Part shown: positions 55,092 through 64,000 of the stretch, one piece after another
Layout of the letters: the number at the start of each line of letters is the position of its first letter
Numbering within the stretch: position 1 is the stretch's first letter
Notes under the pieces: model-generated
What the model was told of the DNA's origin: nothing
Database searches by the model: none
Seen by the model: the letters and a program-made list of their open reading frames with translations, nothing else
Source of the DNA: Mycobacterium kyorinense
GTDB lineage: Bacteria; Actinomycetota; Actinomycetes; Mycobacteriales; Mycobacteriaceae
Assembly (NCBI RefSeq): GCF_002101735.1
Contig: NZ_LQPE01000047.1
Coordinates: forward strand, 1 to 64,000
Length of the DNA: 64,000 nt
Direction: 5' to 3'
Made by a program: the position numbers and the translations under genes

Positions 55092-56507
55092 CTACCGCGC
55101 GGCTTCCAGCAGCTCGTCGAGCGATTCGCTCAGCAAGCCCGGCAGCACGTCGACGTCGCTCATCGCATCCCGGTCGGCGTTGATGCCGAAATACAGCATG
55201 CCGTTATACGACGTGACCCCGATCGCCAGCACCTGCTTGTTCAGCAGCGGCGGCACCGCGTAGGTCTCCAGCAGCTTGGCCCCGGCGATGTACATCTGCG
55301 CCTGGGCGCCCGGCGCATTGGTGATCAACAGGTTGAACGCCCGCCCCCCGAAGCTGGGCAGGCCGGTGGCGACCCGGATGCCCATCGCATGCAGGGTCGG
55401 CGGTGCGAAACCCGACAACGTCACGATGCTGCGCGCGTCGACCAGGCTGGCCGCGGCCGGATTCGATTCGGTGGCGTGCGCGATCTGCGACAGCCGCACC
55501 ACGGCGTTGCCCTCGCCCACCGGCAGGTCGACAAGGAACGGCGCCACCTCGCTCATGGCCTGGCCCGGGCCGGCCAAGTCGAACGATTCGTCGACGTATA
55601 CCGCCAGCGGGGCCATCGCCCGCACCGTCGCCGTCGGCGCCACCACCTCGCCACGCGACAGCAGCCAGTTGCGCAACGCGCCGGTGATCACGGCCAGCAC
55701 CACGTCGTTGACGTCGCACTCGTAGCGGGCCCGCACCGTCCGGTAATCCTCCAGGGGGCCGCGCGCGACGGTGAACCGGCGGTTGCGCGACACCGTGGTG
55801 TTCAACGGGCTGCTGGGCGCCCTGCCGCGGGCGAGCGTGCGGGCCACGTCGAACATTCGCCGCCCGACGTCCACCAATTGCTCGGAATTGGTTGCCAGCT
55901 CCGTGATTCCGGACCGCACGGCCTGCAGCTGCACGCCGGGTCGCAGAGCCCACTCGCCGATAGCCCCCAACAGCAGCCGGGCGGTGCCGGGTTCGCGGGC
56001 CGGCACCCAGATGTCCTCGGGGAACGGCGGCGGGCGCCGCGTCCGGTCGGCGATGACGTGGCCGATCTCCAGCGCGCTCAGCCCGTTGATCAGCGCCTGA
56101 TGCGACTTGGTGTACAGCGCGATGCGGTTCTTGGTCAGCCCCTCGACAAGGTACATCTCCCACAGCGGCCGCGACTTGTCGAGCGGTCGGGCGGCCAGCC
56201 GGGCGATCAGTTCGTGCAGCTGCTCGTCGCTGCCCGGCGACGGCAGCGCCGAACGCCGGACGTGGTAGGTGATATCGAAGTCGCGGTCGTCGATCCACAC
56301 CGGCCGGGCCAGCCCCATGGTCACTTCCCGGACCTTTTGCCGATACCGCGGTACCTGCGGCAGCCGTTGCTCGATGGTTTCCAGCAGGGTCTCGTAGCTC
56401 AGCCCGGCCCGGGGCCGGCGCAGGATCGACAGCGAGCCGACGTACATCGGAGTGGCGGTGTTCTCCAACCGATAGAAGGAGGCGTCCGATGGGGACAGTC
56501 GCCTCAC
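55092..56507 (-). CDS. Wax ester synthase/diacylglycerol acyltransferase homologue with altered active site
   Basis: The 471-residue WS/DGAT protein is full length. It has RRLSPSDASFYRLE at the N-terminus, PLWEMYLVEGL, and NDVVLAVITGALRNWL in the C-terminal half. The catalytic HHxxxDG reads HQALING (about 132-138): the second His is Gln and the Asp is Asn. It matches the region annotated as Rv3234c (tgs3) and Rv3233c in M. tuberculosis, which is one frame here. GTG at 56507 has GGGAG seven bases upstream; GTG at 56549 is possible. Reduced or different acyltransferase activity is likely. Confidence 0.88.
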   Translation of the reverse strand: MRRLSPSDASFYRLENTATPMYVGSLSILRRPRAGLSYETLLETIEQRLPQVPRYRQKVREVTMGLARPVWIDDRDFDITYHVRRSALPSPGSDEQLHELIARLAARPLDKSRPLWEMYLVEGLTKNRIALYTKSHQALINGLSALEIGHVIADRTRRPPPFPEDIWVPAREPGTARLLLGAIGEWALRPGVQLQAVRSGITELATNSEQLVDVGRRMFDVARTLARGRAPSSPLNTTVSRNRRFTVARGPLEDYRTVRARYECDVNDVVLAVITGALRNWLLSRGEVVAPTATVRAMAPLAVYVDESFDLAGPGQAMSEVAPFLVDLPVGEGNAVVRLSQIAHATESNPAAASLVDARSIVTLSGFAPPTLHAMGIRVATGLPSFGGRAFNLLITNAPGAQAQMYIAGAKLLETYAVPPLLNKQVLAIGVTSYNGMLYFGINADRDAMSDVDVLPGLLSESLDELLEAAR

Positions 56508-56676
56508 GTCCGGTCTCCCTCTTGCCAATTCGCCGATACCGTCGCTCACGGTAACCGCCGTGCGGGTGCCTGTGCAGGGCGGGTACGCGGACGAGGCGGA
56601 TGTGCAACGATGAAGCGTCTGCCACTCTCCAGCAGGCTTGTCCGTTCTTGTCCGCCCGACATCCCTGGAGAGTGCT

Positions 56677-57150
56677 ATGCGAAGTGTCCGGCCCGTCGTC
56701 GACTACGAACCGCCACCACGAGACGTGCGCCAATGCCGGCCGCCGTCGGTCACCACGTTGCGGCGCCCGAATACCCGTCCGCCGCAAGGATTTCCGGCAC
56801 GCCCACAGGCAACCAGTGTGCCCCCGCAGATGCGGCAGGCGGCGATCTTCGCCGACGCGGCACTGCGCCGTGTCTTGGAAGTCATGGATCGCCGCCGCCC
56901 GGCGGCGCAGTTGCAGGGCCTGCTGGACAGCGGTCTCGTCGACTCGGTCCTCGCCGCAACCCGGATCGCGGGCAGTCGGTCCAGTGACGGCGCGGCGGTG
57001 CTGCGACGGCTGCGGTTGCAGGCGGTGGGCCCCGACGCTGCCGAGGTGTTCGGAACGTACAGCCGCGGGCAGCGGGTGCACGCTGTCGCGTGCCGGGTGG
57101 AGCGGCAGCCCGACGCCCGATGGCTGGTGGTGGCGCTGCACATCGGCTAA
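56677..57150 (+). CDS. Rv3235/DUF6459 family protein
   Basis: The 157-residue product has a Pro/Arg-rich N-terminus (1-48) and a compact domain: ADAALRRVLEVMDRRRPAAQLQGLLD, then VLRRLRLQAVGPDAAEVFGTYSRGQRVHAVACRVER and WLVVALHIG. The family occurs near secA in actinobacteria and has no known function. ATG at 56677 has GGAGAG upstream; TTG at 56638 is in frame. It converges on the antiporter gene (6 bases between stops). Confidence 0.82.
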   Translation: MRSVRPVVDYEPPPRDVRQCRPPSVTTLRRPNTRPPQGFPARPQATSVPPQMRQAAIFADAALRRVLEVMDRRRPAAQLQGLLDSGLVDSVLAATRIAGSRSSDGAAVLRRLRLQAVGPDAAEVFGTYSRGQRVHAVACRVERQPDARWLVVALHIG

Positions 57151-57155
57151 ATGCG

Positions 57156-58313
57156 TTACGCCGCAGCGCGTGCGGCCGCCGGCACCGGTCCGCCGGTGAA
57201 CCGCGCCACCAGCGGGCCGACGATCGCCATCACGAACACATACGACGTGGCCAGCGCCGCCATGCCGGGGATCGACGAGCCGACCAATCCGATGATGATC
57301 AGCGAGAACTCGCCGCGGGCGATCAGCGCGGTCCCGGCGCGCAGCTGACCGCGTCGGGCCACCCCGTCGCGGCGGGCGGCAAACACGCCGGTGGCCACCT
57401 TGGTGGCGGAGGTGACGGCGGCCAGCGCCAGCGCCACCGGCAGCATCGGCAGCAGGCGTTCCGGGTCGACCGTGAGCCCGACGCCCAGGAAGAAGATCGC
57501 CGCGAACAGGTCACGCAGCGGTCCGAGCACACGGCGCGCCCGGGACGCGGTCTCACCGGTCAGGGTGAGGCCGACCAGAAATGCGCCGACGGCCGCCGAC
57601 GCGTGCACGGATTCGGCCACCGCCGCCACCATCAGCGTGATGCCGAGCACCCGCAGCAGCAGCTGCTCGGAATCGGGGTGGGTGACCAGCCGACCGACGT
57701 GATGGCCCCACCGGTAGGAGGCGGTGAACGCCACCATCAGCGCGGCGATCGCCACCACCATGCCGGTGACGGCGTGCAGCCAGGAGCCGCCCGACGCCAG
57801 CACCGCGAACAGCGGCAGGTAGCCCGCCATCGCGAAGTCCTCGAGCACCAGCACCGACAACACGGCCGGGGTTTCCCGGTTACCGACCCGGTGCAGGTCC
57901 TCCAGCAGCCGGGCGATCACCCCCGACGACGACACGGACGTGACGCCGGCCAGCGCCAGGATGCCGACGCCGCTGAACCCCAGCAGCCAGCCCGCCACCG
58001 CGCCCGGTGCGGCGTTGAGCACGACATCGACGGCGGCCGACGGCAAGTGCCGGCGCAGGCTGGTGGCGAACTCGACCGCCGAGAACTCCAGCCCCAGCGT
58101 GAGCATCAGCAGCACGACCCCGATCGGGGCGCCGGTGGTGATGAAGTCACTGGCGGCGGCCACCTGGGCGATACCGCCGTTGCCCAGCGCCAGGCCGGTC
58201 ACCAGGTACACCGGTATCGGCGACAATGCGAACCGGCGGGACACCGCGCCCAGAACGGCAAGCAGGGTGAGGATGACGCCGAGTTCTAGCAGCGGCGCCA
58301 CCGAAACCTGCAT
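57156..58313 (-). CDS. KefB-type cation/proton antiporter (Rv3236c-like)
   Basis: The 385-residue product has about 11-12 hydrophobic helices and GVTSVSSSGVIARLL plus VGAFLVGLTLTG, typical of the CPA2 Na+/H+-exchanger domain. It lacks the cytosolic RCK domain of E. coli KefB; that part is supplied by the next upstream gene, which ends 3 bases before this start. The two probably form one potassium or proton exchange unit. Confidence 0.92.
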   Translation of the reverse strand: MQVSVAPLLELGVILTLLAVLGAVSRRFALSPIPVYLVTGLALGNGGIAQVAAASDFITTGAPIGVVLLMLTLGLEFSAVEFATSLRRHLPSAAVDVVLNAAPGAVAGWLLGFSGVGILALAGVTSVSSSGVIARLLEDLHRVGNRETPAVLSVLVLEDFAMAGYLPLFAVLASGGSWLHAVTGMVVAIAALMVAFTASYRWGHHVGRLVTHPDSEQLLLRVLGITLMVAAVAESVHASAAVGAFLVGLTLTGETASRARRVLGPLRDLFAAIFFLGVGLTVDPERLLPMLPVALALAAVTSATKVATGVFAARRDGVARRGQLRAGTALIARGEFSLIIIGLVGSSIPGMAALATSYVFVMAIVGPLVARFTGGPVPAAARAAA

Positions 58314-58316
58314 GGC

Positions 58317-58799
58317 TCAGCCCTTATCGACGATCTGCTCGACCGCGCCGATGCCGTCCTCGGTGCCGATCACCACCAGCACGTCACGTGCCCGCAGGAT
58401 CTCGGCCGGACCCGGCGAGGCGAGCACCTCCTCGTTGCGAACGATCGCGACAATCGAGGCCCCGGTGCGGGTACGGGCCTGGGTGTCGCCGAGCGGACGG
58501 TTCACGAACGGGCTCCCCGGCGCGATGTGCACCTGCCCGGCTTCCAGACCGGGCACTTCGCGGGTGAGTTCGGTGAACCGCTCGGCGATCCGCGGGGCGC
58601 CCAGGATCTGAGCGACGGCGTCGGCCTCTTCGTCGGTGAGGCTGAACACCGGCTGCGCCTGGTCGGGGTCGTCGCGTGCGTACAGGACGATCTCGAAGTC
58701 GCCGCTGCGCCGCGCGACGATGCCGATCCGGTCGCCGTCGTGGTTGGTGAACTCGTAGCGCAGACCGATGCCGGGCAGCAGCACCTCTTTGACGTCCAC
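58317..58799 (-). CDS. TrkA-C domain regulatory subunit (Rv3237c-like)
   Basis: The 160-residue soluble product has an N-terminal beta-rich segment (LLPGIGLRYEFTNHDGDRIGIV) and a C-terminal TrkA-C fold (LEAGQVHIAPGSPFVNRPLGDTQARTRTGASIVAIVRNEEVLASPGPAEILRARDVLVVIGTEDGI in outline, residues 80-155). It binds nucleotides or ions and gates the adjacent KefB-type transporter, 3 bases downstream. It starts 6 bases after the secA1 stop. Confidence 0.9.
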   Translation of the reverse strand: MDVKEVLLPGIGLRYEFTNHDGDRIGIVARRSGDFEIVLYARDDPDQAQPVFSLTDEEADAVAQILGAPRIAERFTELTREVPGLEAGQVHIAPGSPFVNRPLGDTQARTRTGASIVAIVRNEEVLASPGPAEILRARDVLVVIGTEDGIGAVEQIVDKG

Positions 58800-58805
58800 G
58801 GCTAC

Positions 58806-61637
<2,832 letters not shown>

Positions 61638-61710
61638 AGCTTTGTCCCTTGTGGGTAGGAGTCTTTGGCGACCCCCATCCTAGGTGACGTCGCTCTTTGG
61701 ACGCCGAACG

Positions 61711-62379
61711 TCAGGCCAGCCGGATCAGCCCGTAGTCGTAGCCGTGCCGGCGGTAGACCACGCTGGCCTTGTCGGTCTCCTTGTCGTGGAAGAGGAAGAA
61801 GTCGTGACCGACGAGTTCCATCTGCGAGAGGGCGTCGTCGACAGTCATCGGAGTCGCCGGGTGCTCCTTGATGCGCACGATGTGGCCCGGTTCGTGGTAG
61901 CCGTCCGATTCGACAGCCGGCGCGGGCTCTGCGCTGGTGGCCGGCGCCGGCGGCGGCACGGCCGCGGTGGCAGCGGCCAGCGAAACCGGGGTCTTGTCGC
62001 CGTAGTGGACTTTGCGCCGATCCTTGTCGCGACGCAGCCGGCTCTCCAGCTTGTCGACCGCGGACTCGAACGCGGCGTAGAAGCTGTTGGCGCGGGCCTC
62101 GCCGCGCACCACCGGCCCGCGGCCCCGGGCGGTGATTTCGACGCGCTGACAAGACTTGCGTTCTCGGCGGTTGCGGGCGTGTTTGAGTTCGACATCGAAC
62201 AGGTAGATGGTCCGGTCGAACCGTTCCAATCGGGCGAGTTTCTGCGAGACGTAGATGCGGAAATGGTCGGGGATCTCGACGTTGCGGCCTTTGACGACGA
62301 CCTCGGCGCGCGGCTTCGGTTCGTCCTGCTCGTCGGTGTCCGCCAGAAGCTGGCCGGAATCTACGGTTTGCCTTGACAT
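61711..62379 (-). CDS. hpf: Long-form ribosome hibernation promoting factor
   Basis: The 222-residue product has an N-terminal S30AE domain (VVVKGRNVEIPDHFRIYVSQKLARLERF...RGEARANSFYAAFESAVDKLESRLRRDKDRRK, residues about 25-125 in outline), a Pro/Ala linker and a C-terminal dimerisation domain (EPGHIVRIKEHPATPMTVDDALSQMELVGHDFFLF). It binds the 30S decoding site and stabilises idle ribosomes. Start: ATG at 62377-62379 (MSRQTVDSG). A small inverted repeat, GCACGCA-GG-TGCGTGC (62406-62421), lies in its leader; the rest of 62380-62640 shows nothing clear. Confidence 0.93.
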   Translation of the reverse strand: MSRQTVDSGQLLADTDEQDEPKPRAEVVVKGRNVEIPDHFRIYVSQKLARLERFDRTIYLFDVELKHARNRRERKSCQRVEITARGRGPVVRGEARANSFYAAFESAVDKLESRLRRDKDRRKVHYGDKTPVSLAAATAAVPPPAPATSAEPAPAVESDGYHEPGHIVRIKEHPATPMTVDDALSQMELVGHDFFLFHDKETDKASVVYRRHGYDYGLIRLA

Positions 62380-62640
62380 TCTGGACAACTCGTTTCTCTC
62401 GCGTCGCACGCAGGTGCGTGCCCGGCTGTCAGATACACGCGCCGACGGGGTTCGCTTACTGCCGTGGCCGCCCGCCGGTGCAAGGTGTCGAGAACTCACC
62501 TCCTACCGTCGTCGGTGTCGTGGCGCTTCAAATCTGTCCGGAAGCGCCGCCGTGAGGCGTTCACGGGTGCTTGATGCCGACCGTAGCCGCGGCCGGGGGG
62601 ATGTGCCAGTACTTTCCTGTTTCGAGTTATTCACGATCTG

Positions 62641-63276
62641 TTACGCCGCCGCTACGGCCAGCACGGCGGCCACTCGGATGCCCGCGGCACGCAGGATGCG
62701 GACCGATTCGCATGCGGTTGCGCCGGTGGTGACGATGTCGTCGACCAGCAGTACTTCGTGTCGGATAGGTGCTCGCTGGGTCAGCACCACCCGGCCGGCG
62801 ATGTTGCGTTCCCGCTCGGCAGTGCCGAGGCCGGCGGAGTCGCGGGCCAGCGCCTTCATCTTCAGTGCAGAGAAGACTGTTATGTCGGGGTGGTTCTTGA
62901 CCGCAGCGGTGGCCATCCGGGCGACCGGGTCGCCGCCGCGCTTTCGGGCCGCGGCGCGACGGGTGGGCGCCGGCACGATGGTCAGCGGCACGTCGAGCAG
63001 GCCCCACGTGAAGAGGCGATGGATGCCGAGGGCCAGAGCGTGTGAGAGCGGCTTGATCAGGTCGGTGCGGCCGCGGTCTTTCATGGCGACGATCGCGTTG
63101 CGGCGGGCACCGGCGTAACGGCCGAGCGCGAACACCGGCACCTGCGGGTCGACGCGCGGCGTTACGACATGGGGTGCGTCCGGCGGTGGGGCCAGTTCGT
63201 CGCCGCAGCTGTCACACCAGCGGGTCGACGGCGCGCCGCAGCCACCACATTCCAGCGGCAGCACGAGATCGAGCAT
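62641..63276 (-). CDS. ComF-type phosphoribosyltransferase-like protein (Rv3242c-like)
   Basis: The 211-residue product has an N-terminal zinc ribbon (CGGCGAPSTRWCDSC, about 10-24) and a C-terminal PRTase domain with VLLVDDIVTTGATA (about 177-190), the PRPP loop. ComF proteins act in DNA uptake in competent bacteria, but the mycobacterial role is unknown. It lies upstream of hpf on the same strand, 261 bases away. Confidence 0.9.
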   Translation of the reverse strand: MLDLVLPLECGGCGAPSTRWCDSCGDELAPPPDAPHVVTPRVDPQVPVFALGRYAGARRNAIVAMKDRGRTDLIKPLSHALALGIHRLFTWGLLDVPLTIVPAPTRRAAARKRGGDPVARMATAAVKNHPDITVFSALKMKALARDSAGLGTAERERNIAGRVVLTQRAPIRHEVLLVDDIVTTGATACESVRILRAAGIRVAAVLAVAAA

Positions 63277-63310
63277 GACTGCAGTGTGGCTATTAGGGGT
63301 GACATCGGTG

Positions 63311-63835
63311 TCATGCGTTGAGACGGGCGATACCGAAATTGAACTCGCCGATGTGTTGGCTTCCTGCCGCGGGCGGGCTCAACTGGCTCGAGGTATGGCC
63401 CGAACTGGTGGAAGCCGCGCTGGCCAGGCGGCCCAGGATGCCCAGCAAACCCAACACAAGCAGGACAGTGCCGATAGCGATCAGTGCCGTCCCGGGTGCA
63501 GCTCCAGGACGACGGGGCGGAGGGTAGCCCGGATACGGCATTGGCGGGTAGGGCATTTGGGGCTGTTGAGGGCCCGGGCCGGGCGGCGGTGGGTAGCCGC
63601 TGCCCGGCGTCTGTGGGTGTTGCGGCCACGGGCCGGGCTGGTATGGGCTACCTCCCGGCATTCCCGGAGGGGGAGGGTACCCCGGCGGATAAGGGCCTGG
63701 CTGCATCCGACTGCGCGAGCGCTGCTGCAAGCCGATGATCAGCATCACCAAGCCTGCCAGCGGAATACCGAACAGCCCGATCAAGTACCCCACCTGAACA
63801 GCGGCGTCTCGCTCGGCGAGGAATGTGGTGACCAC
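63311..63835 (-). CDS. Pro/Gly/Tyr-rich two-helix membrane protein
   Basis: The 174-residue product has two hydrophobic helices (about 15-38 and 115-140) joined by a Pro/Gly/Gln/Tyr-rich stretch with PGYPPPPGMPGG-type repeats. A short polar tail follows. It resembles many mycobacterial DUF4190-like proteins with a cytoplasmic Pro-rich segment, but no function can be assigned. GTG at 63833-63835 begins 9 bases after the stop of the gene upstream. Confidence 0.75.
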   Translation of the reverse strand: MVTTFLAERDAAVQVGYLIGLFGIPLAGLVMLIIGLQQRSRSRMQPGPYPPGYPPPPGMPGGSPYQPGPWPQHPQTPGSGYPPPPGPGPQQPQMPYPPMPYPGYPPPRRPGAAPGTALIAIGTVLLVLGLLGILGRLASAASTSSGHTSSQLSPPAAGSQHIGEFNFGIARLNA

Positions 63836-63844
63836 GCGCGGAGT

Positions 63845-64000
63845 CTAACGCTTCGAACAGCTCTTTTGAGTTTCAGCAGTTGCTCGCTCTGGCCCGTCGG
63901 TCCAGGCCTTACCGGAGGCTAACAGCGGCTTTCCTTCGGGATCAAGAAACGAGGCGACAATGTCATCGACCGTTGCAATGAGCGCGACAAGGCCACGTCC
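63845..64000 (-). CDS. 3' end of an unidentified gene (partial)
   Basis: The last 51 codons of a minus-strand gene run in from beyond the window: GRGLVALIATVDDIVASFL, then DPEGKPLLASGKAWTDG and a Lys/Ser-rich end before TAG at 63845-63847. The codon use is GC-rich at third positions only in the inner half. The segment is too short to name a family. The Pro-rich membrane protein follows closely and may be cotranscribed. Confidence 0.5.
   Translation of the reverse strand, partial: GRGLVALIATVDDIVASFLDPEGKPLLASGKAWTDGPERATAETQKSCSKR

Noticed and set aside
62406-62421. GCACGCA-GG-TGCGTGC inverted repeat in the hpf leader as an operator
   Set aside because: Short, single, and not clearly placed relative to a promoter; mentioned with hpf only.

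Overview
The window is high-GC actinobacterial DNA and almost certainly comes from a Mycobacterium. Its gene order follows the M. tuberculosis Rv3193c-Rv3242c block closely (UPF0182 membrane protein, Lon-like PDZ protease, whiB7, uvrD2, mycoredoxin, nudC, adnAB, moeZ, fasR, rhlE, whiB1, pdtaS, rshA-sigH, aroA, desA3, secA1, hpf). Mycobacterial hallmarks include WhiB1/WhiB7, AdnAB, the 24-residue ribosomal protein bL37 and a wax-ester/triacylglycerol synthase. Locus names are quoted from knowledge of M. tuberculosis; no database search was run. The species cannot be fixed from the sequence alone.

Layout. 0.1-8 kb: envelope and protease genes, then a zincin-like protein, a ThiF/cyclodehydratase-like protein and an ABC1/AarF kinase converging on whiB7, which has a leader ORF and an attenuator hairpin. 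8.6-19.7 kb: DNA repair and redox (UvrD2, mycoredoxin, NudC, a K+ channel, the AdnAB helicase-nuclease). 19.8-21.6 kb: an accessory PE/PPE-like pair, probable type VII secretion substrates, between adnA and lipV, which are neighbours in M. tuberculosis. 21.8-28.7 kb: lipase, alkyltransferase-like protein, MoeZ, a metzincin-like protein, FasR and an orphan MmpS-like protein. 29-38.5 kb: DEAD helicase, ParA-like ATPase, the gpm2-entC-GNAT run, a lipid kinase, WhiB1, PdtaS and a biotinylated carrier. 38.7-40.7 kb: a Pro-rich exported protein, bL37 and the RshA-SigH pair.

40.8-48.8 kb holds an SDR and an intact YbaK-type deacylase, followed by a hydrocarbon-oxidation island absent from this position in M. 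tuberculosis. It has a TetR-enoyl-CoA hydratase-methyltransferase operon divergent from alkB-rubA-rubB, and a convergent aldehyde dehydrogenase-alcohol dehydrogenase operon, together outlining alkane to alcohol to aldehyde to acid. The rubA frame is broken by an in-frame TAA at codon 11, while rubB is intact. 48.8-57.2 kb: SRAP protein, AroA, a permuted GTPase, DesA3 with its reductase (both promoters share an operator-like repeat), a wax-ester synthase homologue with an altered catalytic motif, and a DUF6459-type protein. 57.2-64 kb: a KefB-type antiporter with a TrkA-C partner, SecA1, long-form HPF, a ComF-type protein and two small unknowns, the last cut by the window edge.

The non-coding DNA is unusually informative. 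A 45-bp palindromic element occurs four times between genes. A second GC-rich palindrome occurs once in a promoter region and once inside adnA. A third repeat supplies the last codons of desA3. There are no tRNA or rRNA genes, CRISPR arrays or insertion sequences. The only stretch over 300 bases without a main gene is the whiB7 leader (8226-8590).
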